Part shown: in pieces, positions 23,146 to 35,374 of the stretch | Layout of the letters: every line of letters starts with the position of its first letter | Numbering within the stretch: the stretch's first letter is position 1 | Assembly: GCA_947359465.1 (NCBI GenBank) | Contig: OX375872.1 | Span: 10,052,137-10,116,136 of the forward strand | DNA length: 64,000 nucleotides | Source: Metellina segmentata | Lineage: Eukaryota; Arthropoda; Arachnida; Araneae; Tetragnathidae | Direction of reading: 5' to 3' | Notes under the pieces: generated by a model | The model's database searches: none | What the model saw: only the letters and a program-made list of their open reading frames with translations | What the model was told of the DNA's origin: nothing | Position numbers and translations under genes: made by a program

Positions 23146-24278
23146 CATGGTTTTCACGCCTTTGTCCAAAAAAAATTCAAGGACTTTTCAGAACCAAAAA
23201 TATTTTTTTCAAGGACCTAAAGTTTTTTATAGCGACCTAAAACAAAGCACGTGCAAAAATTGTCAATTTAAAAAAATGTGAAAAATATTTATTAAAAAAA
23301 AAACATTTTTTAATTCCTTTTTAAACTACTGACAGTCAAAGAAAAGAGGAAAGGTTGTCATCAATTTTGGTTATAGTTTGGATTTTCTTTTATCACAGAA
23401 CCTGTGAACTTTTTTGCAAAGTGGGCTTCACGTCTCAATGCTAACTATCAGGCTATTTGCACACATATCAATTTCGGTCGTGAGGTAAAATATCGTACGA
23501 TAAATTCTTTGGTGGCACGAAGAAGAGTATGGGAGCTTGCACATGGTTCGATCGACACAATCTCCGTTTTCATTTTGCTCACGGCCACTACAGCAGATGG
23601 CTGTCGTGGTTTATTTTGTTTGAGAAACAAAACAAATCCAAAGTTTTGACTGCAGTGTCAAAAGTTGTTCTCTGGTCACAATCGTTAAAGATGGTAAAAA
23701 TTTCAACGGATTTGAAATCTGTAGAAAATTTTACAAGAATACCTTAAATGTGCTTTTCTGTAAATAAATAATTTTTCAATTGCAACTTTTATATTTTCTC
23801 AATACGAATTCGGCGTTTTACGAAAACGGATAATGCAGTGTCCTAAACTGTTAAGTTTTCATTCTTGAACGTACGACTTGACAGTTACCCCCTTCAAAAA
23901 CCTTAATATTTTCTTTGTATTTCTTCATCAATCCCTGAGACAATTTTAAGAAATGTTCAAAGGAAGGAACTCTTTCATGTTTGAATGCAAAAAAGCGATG
24001 GGATGACGCGTCAATGAAACATGGTGTATGACCTTGTGTGTTCATGTATACATCACCCATTATGGTTGTTCATATATATAAAACGTGGTGTCAAAACACG
24101 TAACACTTCAGAATGACGCTCAAATTGCGCACCTGCCGTGAAGGAAATTAGTTTGGACACTAATTCCAACGCAATTATGTTCTAGTCCAAAAAAAAAAGC
24201 AAGGACTTTTTACCAAGTTTCGTAATTTTCAAGGGCCCCTAGTTAGGAAAACAAAATTCAAGGACCGTGGGAACCCTG
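23146..24278. mobile_element. hAT-like non-autonomous insert, left copy only (1133 bp)
   Basis: Termini are CATGGTTTTCACGC and, inverted, CAGGGTTCCCACGG, a diverged pair with TTCAAGGACTTTT-like subterminal repeats at both ends. The right copy lacks it, reading straight through near 36461-36480. CTGTT flanks both sides (23141-23145 and 24279-24283), a partial match to an expected 8-bp duplication. A Helitron family-2 segment (TTTCAACGGATTTGAAATCTG near 23700) lies inside. The 81-codon frame at 23404-23649 has no recognisable motif. Confidence 0.65.
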
Positions 24279-24600
24279 CTGTTGGCTTGAGAAAGTCTTT
24301 GCTAGAGGCCCGCAAAGTAACGCGATGTATACTGTGCGGTTTCGGATGCAACAACGACAGCTAAACATCAATGTTGATAATACATCGATGTTCTTAAAAT
24401 TCTGTGTATTTAAACTTTTTTACCCCATTTCATAACACTGGTTTAGCAACTAGTGATGCTACATCAGCTTCAATACATTAATGTTTTGAAAATATCGACA
24501 TTGATGTCGCATCCCTACTTTTCAGACCCTTGGCCCCACTTTGGTCTAAAAGTAAGTTCAATTTGGCGATTATGAAAATTATGCTACTTGGTTATTTTTA

Positions 24601-24820
24601 TAACCCCAAAGGGAAAAATTAAGACACAATATAATTTTGAATCATTTTTAAATAACGAGGCAACACCCAAGCTGGCACTCCAAACTTACACACCACGCTA
24701 ATGTAAGAACACAATATATTTAACATGCACCAGCCCCCTTTCTACACGACGGTCTTTGGCAGGATTCGAACTCCCAACCCTCCGGTTGCTAGTCCATTAC
24801 TCTTCCAACCATGGCACCTG
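24601..24820 (-). mobile_element. tRNA-derived SINE (left copy, a)
   Basis: On the minus strand: GGTGCCATGGTTGGAAGAG, then GGGAGTTCGAATCCTGCC as a good B box, then GTTGCCTCGTTATTTAAAAA, ending at CCCTTTGGGGTTA. It lacks the distal GTTGCTCCAGTG end. The partner in the right copy is 35876-36105. Confidence 0.8.
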
Positions 24821-25127
24821 TTATAGTTGTAGTTTTTTAGTTCATCAGATGTCAGTTTCGTATGCCAAAAAATACATAACCTATGATTAAATATATAATT
24901 TTTCACTGCTATGAGGCAAGATATATATAATTTTTCTTATTATGAACAGAAGAAAAGTAATATTTGTTTTATAATAAAATTACAATATTAATCTGAGCAA
25001 TATTATTCGTTTAATTACTAAGTGTACAATAATTTATTCACAAGACCTTTTAGGAGTTATAACATGCTACTGATTAGTCTAAAACCAACATTTTGATGAA
25101 ATGTGGTATATCTAATGGTATTTTTAT

Positions 25128-25346
25128 TTAACGTCTCTCTCCCCACTGGAGCAACACAATGGGCTATTTGTGACGATCCTGGATCAACCCCAAAGGGAAA
25201 GATTAAGACAACATAATTTAGAATCATGGTCATATAGCGAGGCAACACAACAGATTTAACATGCACCAGCCCCCTTCTACATGACGGTCTTTGGCTGGAT
25301 TCGAACTTCCAACCCTCTGGTTGCTCTTAAAACCACGGCACCTGTT
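25128..25346 (-). mobile_element. tRNA-derived SINE (left copy, b)
   Basis: On the minus strand: GTGCCGTGGTTTTAAGAGCA, AAGTTCGAATCCAGCC (B box), GGATCGTCACAAATAGCCC, and TGTTGCTCCAGTGGGGAGAG at the 3' end. The partner in the right copy is 35375-35600. The 69-codon open frame here is not a gene. Confidence 0.8.
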
Positions 25347-26951
25347 ATATTAGCATGATGCTGATTTAATTAATTTTTCAAAAGGTCTATTCAAAAATTA
25401 TTTTATCTAAAATTTTCATGTCCTGATCAGGACAGATGTTGAGTGAGTTAAATATATGGAGATAGCATGAGCACATTTTTATAAGTTTCACAGAAGCCTA
25501 CTTTGAACAAGTTTAGCTGACTCATGGTTCTAGATAAGCTTTGAATGCAAATCGGACTAAAGCCAATATTGCTAAAGTTGCAAGAATCAGAATGTATAGC
25601 TACAGAAAATTTTACGACTTGAAAATATTTACCAACCAAAATATTGGTTTACAATTTCTTCAGTTGTTATGCAGGATGTTTACATAGGACATCATTTTGT
25701 TTTGGAATAACTTTTAAATAAAACATTTCTAATTTCATTGTGCACTCAATGATTGACATTATTCATTGAATTTAATATCAGTCAAATGACTAGTCTTCCA
25801 TCCACATGATTTCTTAAGACCATTTTGCTCTACAGCTTTTGATTGTCATTTATTTAGGAAGCTGATCTAGGTTAGTGAGTGTGAATCTCAGCACATTTTA
25901 GCAAAATATTTAATCAAAATGAATTCTCTATGATGGAGACTTCTAGAAAATTGTAAAATTACTTTGGGTTACATCGTGTGCCTTCAAAACAAATATGTGT
26001 AAAAAAATTTTCAAAACACTGTTCTCTGCAAGATACGAAAAAGTCTGACCGACTTCTTACAGAAAGTTCCCATGAAAACATTGATACTGTATGATATATA
26101 GTGTTATTGAAAAACAAGGGACCTCCGCTGACATTACACACAAGTAGGCTTTCTCCAAACACAATATGGGAAAAATTTGGATTTTCATCGAAGCTCTAAA
26201 TGTTATTATGCATGCAATTCTCTTGGTCCATATTATATTCCACATATAAGTATAATTATTTCAGTTCTAAAGTTCAATTTAAATTACATTCCAAAACAGT
26301 TCAATCCAGAAAAAAATTACTAGGTTAACAATACTTGCATGTACCAGACAACATTGGCAATCTTGAATAATTATGAAAATCAGAACAAAATATAAATCTT
26401 TTAGTACAAATTGTAAGCAACATTTAATGTATTCAGAATGATTTATTGAGACTGATTCTGACATTGCAAGATATTTTTGTAAACAAACACATGAAGGTAA
26501 ACAAAAAGAAGTGTTTCAGTTACAGTGAATATATGTACTTCAATTCATTATAGAAGGTATTTTTTAATTAATGTCTTACAAGAAAAACAAAGAAACAAAA
26601 ATGGTACATAAAAAATTTTATTTTCATTTCAATACACAATAAACTTTAAATATCAAGTAATTTAGTCATACATTACAAAAATTCATTTTTCTGTAAATGA
26701 AAATGAAATAATGGGTGAGCCGGAGAACTTAGGCCGAAGGCCTTCTATCTCCCTCAGAAAGTAGTTGGGAACTGAGCAGGTTTTGAAGTTCACTGAAATA
26801 TGTAAGGTAGAGTGAGTGCAGTTGGTTGTCCAATGAAAACAGGTGGCTTAGAAATTGGGCAGATCAAGGACGAGTCCAATTGGAACAGTACGCAAGATGA
26901 CAAGGAAGGCTTAAGAATTATTAAATTAAAGAAAAAATAAAAGCAGGAGAT

Positions 26952-27320
26952 TTAAATAGTAAGAACATTAAGGATTAAGAATGACTCTGGGTCTTTTATT
27001 ATATTCGGGTTGACGAGGGTCATATCTGGGATACACTGGATGGCAGGGTTATCAATTAATTCAAGATTAGCATAAAAATTAGTAGCAAGTTTACTGAAGT
27101 AAGTTTTAAGTTCGGTAATTTCAAGATCTTCGCAAATTTTAGCGTTTCGGTAGTACCAGGGGTAACCACTGATATTACGTAGAGTAGAATTTTGAAGAGA
27201 TTCAAGTTTTCGCTGCATATCCGAATTTTCTGTAAATATAATTAACCATACAAGACTCAAAAAGAAACTTTTTGCATGAAAATTTAACTTATGACCATTA
27301 AGTGTAGAATTATTCAAATT
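26952..27320 (-). pseudogene. jockey-type LINE reverse transcriptase thumb (left copy)
   Basis: ESLQNSTLRNISGYPWYYRN followed by AKICEDLEITELKTYFSKLA is the thumb region downstream of the jockey RT, where the family typically reads LQNKxLRxIxxAPWYVRN. The frame ends in a stop at 26952. A 3' region with an AGGCC/TTC/GGCCT hairpin follows near 26730-26745. Palm motifs are absent, so it is 5'-truncated. The partner at 33407-33772 differs at a few residues. Confidence 0.7.
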
Positions 27321-27619
27321 TAAGTATTTCCAATCTTAAATTTTTTTTTTATCTTGAAACTTTTTTTTTTATAGAGAAAATGTTTATTTTTGTAAAAAAT
27401 TGGGTAATTTAAAAAATTACTTAACATTTTGGCAATAACTGCTATCACAAAAACACCTGCTTCAAGACATAAAAACAAAACCACATAGAAACACATTTTG
27501 ATAATAGAAATTTCAAAAACATAAATACAAGTAAGGGATAGTTAAAAATCTGAAGGATGAGGAACCTGAAAATATAAAGTGTGCACATCAGTACAATACA
27601 AATGAGATCACAAACTCAC

Positions 27620-28030
27620 CTTTTCGAGTCAACACTAATGTACACCTAATTCTGTTTGGACGAGCATGAGTATCATCTTGTGCGAATGTTTCAACAGTTT
27701 TACGAACAAATTCAGTTATTAATTGTTGTGTTTTGGTTAGGCCATTATATAATTATCTGTAAGAGGCTACCAAGAACTTCAGTTCACGTTGAAATTTCCT
27801 AGCGCGTTTTTCATTAGGGTCATGTTTGACAAAATGATTACCCAATTTTCAGGTCAGTTCCAGACATTCTTTTACTAAACCTGCATTTAGAACAAGATCC
27901 TATTGTTCATTATCACTACATTCTGTGGGATTAGGAGTCTCAAAGCCAACCTCTTCTAATAATTCATCTTTGCTTACGGCTTTCTCGAATGATTCATGAA
28001 TATCTTCAAATGATAGATCACTGAATCCTC
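27620..28030 (-). pseudogene. Tigger/pogo-like transposase C-terminal tail (left copy)
   Basis: Pieces such as FEDIHESFEKAVSKDELLEE, GLVKECLELT and HFVKHDPNEKRARKFQRELK, then TKTQQLITEFVRKTVE, resemble the acidic and helical tail after the DDE domain in Tigger-type proteins (typically FFxxxDPNxERSxKVxR). Two stops break it. The DDE domain itself is absent. The same relic is at 32690-33110. Confidence 0.4.
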
Positions 28031-28185
28031 CAGTTGCGTGTCATTGTAATGATGTTGGGAATACCAATAGTTACCAAATACAATTAGAAAATTGTAGATA
28101 CATACATTGGTAAATGAAAACATGTATTCCAAAACGCATACACTACATGTTATGCAATCTATTTGTGGGTGCAATATAACTGACT

Positions 28186-28262
28186 AACCACTGCATTGCC
28201 CGTGATAGTTCTTTTTATGGGGTCAGGTGTGACCACTGCTTGCTAACCCCCAGTAATTGCTA
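28186..28262 (-). mobile_element. Helitron family-2 3' end relic (left copy)
   Basis: On the minus strand the sequence GGGGGTTAGCAAGCAGTGGT, then CACACCTGACCCCATAAAAA, matches the 3' region of the Helitron at 4948-5417. It ends GGCAATGCAGTGGTTAGT, a mutated form of the usual GCAGTGGCTAG|T. No 5' end was found. The partner in the right copy is 32450-32538. Confidence 0.55.
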
Positions 28263-28765
28263 CGAATACCCATGTAGTTTAACAGATGATACTACTATGC
28301 CACAAATAGAAGAAATAAAATTTCGTAAAATTTGGGCAAATAAATTCAAACTGACTGGAGTAAATAGAGAATGAAATATTTATTTTGAATCTGAGTAAAA
28401 AAAAAGTTTGTGCAAAAACAGAATTAGGTGTGCGTATACAAACAGGAAATGTTTGACGCAAAAAAATAAATACGCTCAGGGTAGTCACATGAATTGAACC
28501 TATGTCATCTACAGCTTGCAAGCTATTAACAATGAGAAACCCACTGAACCACCAGCAAGTTACTTTCCCACTCCTTGTACTCAGTAATGATACTATTCCC
28601 TCTACACCTCACCTCCCCTTTCCGCTTGTGTATCAATAGAATAGCACAAAATCATTAGTACTACCCAAATTTTGTTCAACAGAGGTTTTGGAAAACCAAA
28701 TCGACATATTACATTGTTTATTTCAACATACCTATATGAGAACTTAAGTCTGTTAGCACAAATGC

Positions 28766-28919
28766 ACTTGTGATGGGTAATGCCTTCTATGAGGTACTCT
28801 CGATACACCCTTGACAATGTGGAGCAAGGTCTCAACTATGTCCAAAATGTTAAGCTTATGCGTTTAGCTTTAACTATCCTTCCACGTTCAAACTCGGTTA
28901 ATTCTTGGCAGGTCAACAT
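28766..28919 (-). pseudogene. Tc1-like transposase N-terminus relic (left copy)
   Basis: CQELTEFERGRIV, read in the right copy from 31807 and here from 28919, is the start of the paired-like helix-turn-helix of Tc1-type transposases. A frame change follows. The 77-codon frame nearby (28602-28835) is out of frame with it. Nothing of the catalytic domain is present. Confidence 0.45.
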
Positions 28920-29904
28920 TCAAGAGTTTAACAGAGAGCACTGATAACTATCTGACTCTTTATACTCTTTTAATGCAATGTGAGCACTAGTAAATTTGCA
29001 TACTGCTATCCCATGACTTTTAGCACATCAGTGTTCGGTGTATGGAAGTTATATAAAATTAATAATGTTAAAGTTTTGGTACAGGCATATGAGGGGTCAA
29101 AAAATAATACTTAATATAAGATTTTGCAAATGAAAGCACATAAAAAAATAGCTGCAGAAATTAGGAAAAAGCATGTGTTTCTAATTTGAATTAATGGGGT
29201 CGCACTGGCCCTGGAACTTTTTTAGGTATAATGCTTGAGTAAATATATTAAGTGAATCTTCACCCATCATATGAAGAAGAATAATTCAAAATTGCCCATT
29301 GGATTTATAGTCACAAGGAATGTTTTAAACAAAACCTATGCTGATGAACAGGCTTGTGAGTGACATATGTTCAATGGCCCAAAAGGGAAAGAGTTGTCTT
29401 GTAATTATGATCCCTATCAAAAAAGGTTATGTAGTGCTTCAAAGGAAGGCTGATTTAATATTCAACTAACTTCAATAAAATAGCATGTCTCTTCTTCATA
29501 GTTATTTCATTTTCAATATTATTACACATAAAACAGAAAGGAAATGAAATCAAATTTCTTATTTAAATCACTGATTTTTAAAAATAATCACTTAATTTTA
29601 AATTTGCATTCCCTGTAACAATCTAAAAATCGAAAGAAATGGTCCGTTTTGATAGAATCAGATGTATTCAATTTGTGGACTTTCATATAATGTAATCTCA
29701 AAAACTAGATTACATCTAACTATAAATCAAAAATTAAAACTACTGATCGCAGAAAGAACAATCTCACTGCCTCTACTAAAATACTAAGATTACACTTCAC
29801 AAATATAATTAAACGCAATAGCATAAAACAATTCAAAATCAAAGCTGAAACAAATTTTTCTTGCATCTCTAAAGCATCAAATAAACACATTTGAAAATTG
29901 AAGG

Positions 29905-29939
29905 AGATTGGATGTATAACTGAAAAGTAAATACAATCT
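29905..29939. repeat. Micro-inversion site (left copy)
   Basis: A 23-bp segment (29911-29933) lies between AGATTG (29905-29910) and CAATCT (29934-29939), a 6-bp inverted repeat. In the right copy (30787-30821) the 23 bases stand in the opposite orientation relative to their flanks. See findings. Confidence 0.9.
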
Positions 29940-30238
29940 TTCAAAAGAATACGCCTAAAGACAAATTAACTTTTCCTAATCAAATTATTCCGCTTTCAAT
30001 ACAAAGACCGTTGAAAAACATGAGCTCCTCACACATTCTCATAAGCATAAACAAAACAGAATGCATTCAACATCAGAACAACGCGCGATTTTTCAAACCG
30101 CCGACAGAACTAATACGCCTTCTAGCGGCAATTCCTCTAAGTTTTAACATTAGGATTATCGTAGTTGGCGATACAGGCATCTATCGCCAACTCGCCAAGA
30201 GGTGCTGAAAGCGTGAGGGTTTCCGAGTATGCGGCCGG

Positions 30239-30438
30239 NNNNNNNNNNNNNNNNNNNNNNNNNNNNNNNNNNNNNNNNNNNNNNNNNNNNNNNNNNNNNN
30301 NNNNNNNNNNNNNNNNNNNNNNNNNNNNNNNNNNNNNNNNNNNNNNNNNNNNNNNNNNNNNNNNNNNNNNNNNNNNNNNNNNNNNNNNNNNNNNNNNNNN
30401 NNNNNNNNNNNNNNNNNNNNNNNNNNNNNNNNNNNNNN
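30239..30438. other. 200-N assembly gap
   Basis: Exactly 200 N, a typical placeholder, so the true distance is unknown. It separates the two inverted copies. Open frames drawn across it are meaningless. Confidence 0.99.
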
Positions 30439-30493
30439 TTTACTGACGAGTCCCGTCCAGGTGACTTATAGTCTTTAGTGAGACGTCCAGGAC
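30439..30493. other. Short unique flank between gap and right copy
   Basis: These 55 bases are not mariner sequence and match nothing else I noticed in the window. The last nine, GTCCAGGAC (30485-30493), match the 9-bp target GGCCGGGAT at six positions. Confidence 0.6.
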
Positions 30494-30786
30494 GCATACT
30501 CGGAAACCCTCACGCTTTCAGCACCTCTTGGCGAGTTGGCGATAGATGCCTGTATCGCCAACTACGATAATCCTAATGTTAAAACTTAGAGGAATTGCCG
30601 CTAGAAGGCGTATTAGTTCTGTCGGCGGTTTGAAAAATCGCGCGCTGTTCTGATGTTGAATGCATTCTGTTTTGTTTATGCTTATGAGAATGTGTGAGGA
30701 GCTCATGTTTTTCAACGGTCTTTGTATTGAAAGCGGAATAATTTGATTAGGAAAAGTTAATTTGTCTTTAGGCGTATTCTTTTGAA

Positions 30787-30821
30787 AGATTGGATGTATA
30801 ACTGAAAAGTAAATACAATCT
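30787..30821. repeat. Micro-inversion site (right copy)
   Basis: AGATTG (30787-30792), then the 23-bp segment 30793-30815, then CAATCT (30816-30821). The 23 bases read identically on the plus strand in both copies, although everything around them is reverse-complemented. Confidence 0.9.
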
Positions 30822-31806
30822 CCTTCAATTTTCAAATGTGTTTTTTTGATGCTTTAGAGATGCAAGAAAAATTTGTTTCAGCTTTGATTTTGAATTGTTT
30901 TATGCTATTGCGTTTAATTATATTTGTGAAGTGTAATCTTAGTATTTTAGTAGAGGCAGTGAGATTGTTCTTTCTGCGATCAGTAGTTTTAATTTTTGAT
31001 TTATAATTAGATGTAATCTAGTTTTTGAGATTACATTATATGAAAGTCCACAAATTGAATACATCTGATTCTATCAAAACGGACCATTTCTTTCGATTTT
31101 TAGATTGTTACAGGGAATGCAAATTTAAAATTAAGTGATTATTTTTAAAAATCAGTGATTTAAATAAGAATTTTGATTTCATTTCCTTTCTGTTTTATGT
31201 GTAATAATATTGAAAATGAAATAACTATGAAGAAGAGACATGCTATTTTATTGAAGTTAGTTGAATATTAAATCAGCCTTCCTTTGAAGCACTACATAAC
31301 CTTTTTTGATAGGGATCATAATTACAAGACAACTCTTTCCCTTTTGGGCCATTGAACATATGTCACTCACAAGCCTGTTCATCAGCATAGGTTTTGTTTA
31401 AAACATTCCATGTGACTATAAATCCAATGGGCAATTTTGAATCATTCTTCTTCATATGATGGGTGAAGATTCACTTAATATATTTACTCAGGCATTATAC
31501 CTAAAAAAGTTCCAGGGCCATTGCGACCCCATTAATTCAAATTAGAAACACATGCTTTTTCCTAATCTCTGCAGCTATTTTTTTATGTGCTTTCATTTGC
31601 AAAATCTTATATTAAGTATTATTTTTTGACCCCTCATATGCCTGTACCAAAACTTTTGCATTATTAATTTTATATAACTTCCATACACCGAACACTGATG
31701 TGCTAAAAGTCATGGGATAGCAGTATGCAAATTTACTAGTGCTCACATTGCATTAAAAGAGTATAAAGAGTCAGATAGTTATCAGTGCTCTCTGTTAAAC
31801 TCTTGA

Positions 31807-31960
31807 ATGTCGACCTGCCAAGAATTAACCGAGTTTGAACGTGGAAGGATAGTTAAAGCTAAACGCATAAGCTTAACATTTTGGACATAGTTGAGACCTT
31901 GCTCCACATTGTCAAGGGTGTATCGAGAGTACCTCATAGAAGGCATTACCCATCACAAGT
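31807..31960 (+). pseudogene. Tc1-like transposase N-terminus relic (right copy)
   Basis: Starts MSTCQELTEFERGRIVKAKR and then loses the frame. This is the reverse-complement partner of 28766-28919. The 77-codon frame at 31891-32124 overlaps it in another frame and is the same in both copies. Confidence 0.45.
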
Positions 31961-32449
31961 GCATTTGTGCTAACAGACTTAAGTTCTCATATAGGTATGT
32001 TGAAATAAACAATGTAATATGTCGATTTGGTTTTCCAAAACCTCTGTTGAACAAAATTTGGGTAGTACTAATGATTTTGTGCTATTCTATTGATACACAA
32101 GCGGAAAGGGGAGGTGAGGTGTAGAGGGAATAGTATCATTACTGAGTACAAGGAGTGGGAAAGCAACTTGCTGGTGGTTCAGTGGGTTTCTCATTGTTAA
32201 TAGCTTGCAAGCTGTAGATGACATAGGTTCAATTCATGCGACTACCCTGAGCGTATTTATTTTTTTTGCGTCGAACATTTCCTGTTTGTATACGCTCACC
32301 TAATTCTGTTTTTGCACAAACTTTTTTTTTTACTCAGATTCAAAATAAATATTTCATTCTCTATTTACTCCAGTCAGTTTGAATTTATTTGCCCAAATTT
32401 TTTTTCTTCTATTTGTGGCATAGTAGTATCATCTGTTAAACTACATGGG

Positions 32450-32538
32450 TATTCGTAGCAATTACTGGGGGTTAGCAAGCAGTGGTCACACCTGACCCCA
32501 TGAAAAGAACTATCACGGGCAATGCAGTGGTTAGTCAG
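32450..32538 (+). mobile_element. Helitron family-2 3' end relic (right copy)
   Basis: GTCACACCTGACCCCATGAA leads to GGCAATGCAGTGGTTAG|T, the same mutated terminus as in the left copy. Confidence 0.55.
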
Positions 32539-32689
32539 TTATATTGCACCCACAAATAGATTGCATAACATGTAGTGTATGCGTTTTGGAATACATGTTT
32601 TCATTTACCAATGTATGTATCTACAATGTTCTAATTGTATTTGGTAACTAACACGACTGTATTCCCAACATCATTACAATGACACGCAA

Positions 32690-33110
32690 CTGGAGGATTC
32701 AGTGATCTATCATTTGAAGATATTCATGAATCATTCGAGAAAGCCGTAAGCAAAGATGAATTATTAGAAGAGGTTGGCTTTGAGACTCCTAATCCCACAG
32801 AATGTAGTGATAATGAACAATAGGATCTTGTTCTAAATGCAGGTTTAGTAAAAGAATGTCTGGAACTGACCTGAAAATTGGGTAATCATTTTGTCAAACA
32901 TGACCCTAATGAAAAACGCGCTAGGAAATTTCAACGTGAACTGAAGTTCTTGGTAGTCTCTTACAGATAATTATATAATGGCCTAACCAAAACACAACAA
33001 TTAATAACTGAATTTGTTCGTAAAACTGTTGAAACATTCGCACAAGATGATACTCATGCTCGTCCAAACAGAATTAGGTGTACATTAGTGTTGACTCGAA
33101 AAGGTGAGTT
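32690..33110 (+). pseudogene. Tigger/pogo-like transposase C-terminal tail (right copy)
   Basis: Partner of 27620-28030 with the same stops. The best stretch is HFVKHDPNEKRARKFQRELK near 32887-32950. Shared stops show that it was already dead before the two copies separated. Confidence 0.4.
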
Positions 33111-33406
33111 TGTGATCTCATTTGTATTGTACTGATGTGCACACTTTATATTTTCAGGTTCCTCATCCTTCAGATTTTTAACTATCCCTTACTTGTATTT
33201 ATGTTTTTGTAATTTCTATTATCAAAATGTGTTTCTATGTGGTTTTGTTTTTATTTCTTGAAGCAGGTGTTTTTGTGATAGCAGTTATTGCCAAAATGTT
33301 AAGTAATTTTTTAAATTACCCAATTTTTTACAAAAATAAACATTTTCTCTATTAAAAAAAAGTTTCAAGATAAAAAAAAAAAAATTAAGATTGGAAATAC
33401 TTAAAT

Positions 33407-34010
33407 TTGAATAATTCTACACTTAATGGTCATAAGTTAAATTTTCATGCAAAAAGTTTCTTTTCGAGTCTTGTATGGTTAATTATATTTACAGAAAATT
33501 GGGATACGCAGCGAAAACTTGAATCTCTTCAAAATTCTACTCTACGTATTATCAGTGGTTACCCCTGGTACTACCGAAACGCTAAAATTCGCGAAGATCT
33601 TGAAATTACCGAACTTAAAACTTACTTCAGTAAACTTGCTACTAATTTTTATGCTAATCTTGAATTAATTGATAACCCTGCCATCCAGTGTATCCCAGAT
33701 ATGACCCTCGTCAACCCGAATATAATAAAAGACCCAGAGTCATTCTTAATCCTTAATGTTCTTACTATTTAAATCTCCTGCTTTTATTTTTTCTTTAATT
33801 TAATAATTCTTAAGCCTTTCTTGCATCTTATGTACTGTTCCAATTGTACTCGTCCTTGATCTGCCCAATTTCTAAGCCACCTGTTTTCATTGGACAACCA
33901 ACTGCACTCACTCTACCTTACATATTTCAGTGAACTTCATAACCTGCTCAGTTCCCAACTACTTTCTGAGGGAGATAGAAGGCCTTCGGCCTAAGTTCTC
34001 CGGCTCACCC
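33407..34010 (+). pseudogene. jockey-type LINE RT thumb plus 3' region (right copy)
   Basis: Frame 33407-33772 reads ESLQNSTLRIISGYPWYYRN, then AKIREDLEITELKTYFSKLA, closer to the family consensus than the left copy (RIISGYPW against RNISGYPW). The 3' region extends to the AGGCC/TTC/GGCCT hairpin near 33980-33992. No poly(A) tail or target duplication is evident. Confidence 0.7.
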
Positions 34011-35374
34011 ATTATTTCATTTACAGAAAAATGAATTTTTGTAATGTATGACTAAATTACTTGATATTTAAAGTTTATTGTGTATTGAAATGAAAATAAA
34101 AGTTTTTATGTACCATTTGTTTCTTTGTTTTTCTTGTAAGACATTAATTAAAAAATACCTTCTATAATGAATTGAAGTACATATATTCACTGTAACTGAA
34201 ACACTTCTTTTTGTTTACCTTCATGTGTTTGTTTACAAAAATATCTTGCAATGTCAGAATCAGTCTCAATAAATCATTCTGAATACATTAAATGTTGCTT
34301 ACAATTTGTACTAAAAGATTTATATTTAGTTCTGATTTTCATAATTATTCAAGATTGCCAATGTTGTCTGGTACACGCAAGTATTGTTAACCTAGTAATT
34401 TTTTTCTGGATTGAACTGTTTTGGAATGTAATTTAAATTGAACTTTAGAACTGAAATAATTATACTTATATGTGGAATATAATATGGACCAAGAGAATTG
34501 CATGCATAATAACATTTAGAGCTTCGATGAAAATCCAAATTTTTCCCATATTGTGTTTGGAGAAAGCCTACTTTTGTGTAATGTCAACAGAGGTCCCTTG
34601 TTTTTCAATAACACTATATATCATACAGTATCAATGTTTTCTTGGGAACTTTCTGTAAGAAGTCGGTCAGACTTTTTCGTATCTTGCAGAGAACAGTGTT
34701 TTGAAATTTTTTTTACACATATTTGTTTTGAAGGCACACGATGTAGCCCAAAGTAATTTTACAATTTTCTAGAAGTCTCCATCATAGAGAATTCATTTTG
34801 ATTAAATATTTTGCTAAAATGTGCTGAGATTCACACTCACTAACCTAGATCAGCTTCCTAAATAAATGACAATCAAAAGCTGTAGAGCAAAATGGTCTTA
34901 AGAAATCATGTGGATGGAAGACTAAATATGCAGTGCTGGCAGTCATTTGATTGATATTAAATTCAATGAATAATGTCAATCATTGAGTGCACAATGAAAT
35001 TAGAAATGTTTTATTTAAAAGTTATTCCAAAACAAAATGATGTCCTATGTAAACATCCTGCATAACAACTGAAGAAATTGTAAACCAATATTTTGGTTGG
35101 TAAATATTTTCAAGTCGTAAAATTTTCTGTAGCTATACATTCTGATTCTTGCAACTTTAGCAATATTGGCTTTAGTCAGATTTACATTCAAAGCTTATCT
35201 AGAACCACGAGTCAGCTAAACTTGTTCAAAGTAGACTTCTGTGAAACTTATAAAAATGTGCTCATGCTATCTCCATATATTTAACTCACTCAACATCTGT
35301 CCTGATCAGGACATGAAAATTTTAGATAAAATAATTTTTGAAAAATTAATTAAATCAGCATCATGCTAATATAA

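Larger units (their letters stand above)
21589..30232 (+). mobile_element. Large TIR element, left copy (8.6 kb, MULE-like by TSD)
   Basis: It begins GCATACTCGGAAACCCTCAC and ends with the inverse. The terminal repeat is identical for 53 bases, up to GGCGATAGA. A 9-bp target duplication suits Mutator-like elements, and Merlin-type (8-9 bp) is the alternative. No transposase is seen, so it is non-autonomous. Cargo in order: an R1-like LINE tail, a hAT-like insert absent from the right copy, two SINEs, a jockey RT fragment, a Tigger-like tail, a Helitron end and a Tc1 start. At 22460-22590 a roughly 60-bp unit (GTCACCTCTCACGTGACGAC) is duplicated where the right copy has one. Just inside the right terminus GTTGGCGATA / TATCGCCAAC forms a 10-bp-stem hairpin (near 30168-30195). 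Confidence 0.75.

Noticed and set aside
28602..28835. 77-codon frame conserved in both arms (also 31891-32124)
   Set aside because: Its conservation only reflects the inverted duplication, and it overlaps a Tc1 N-terminal relic in another frame.
30156..30497. Open frames running through the N block
   Set aside because: They are mostly undefined bases from the 200-N gap and carry no information.
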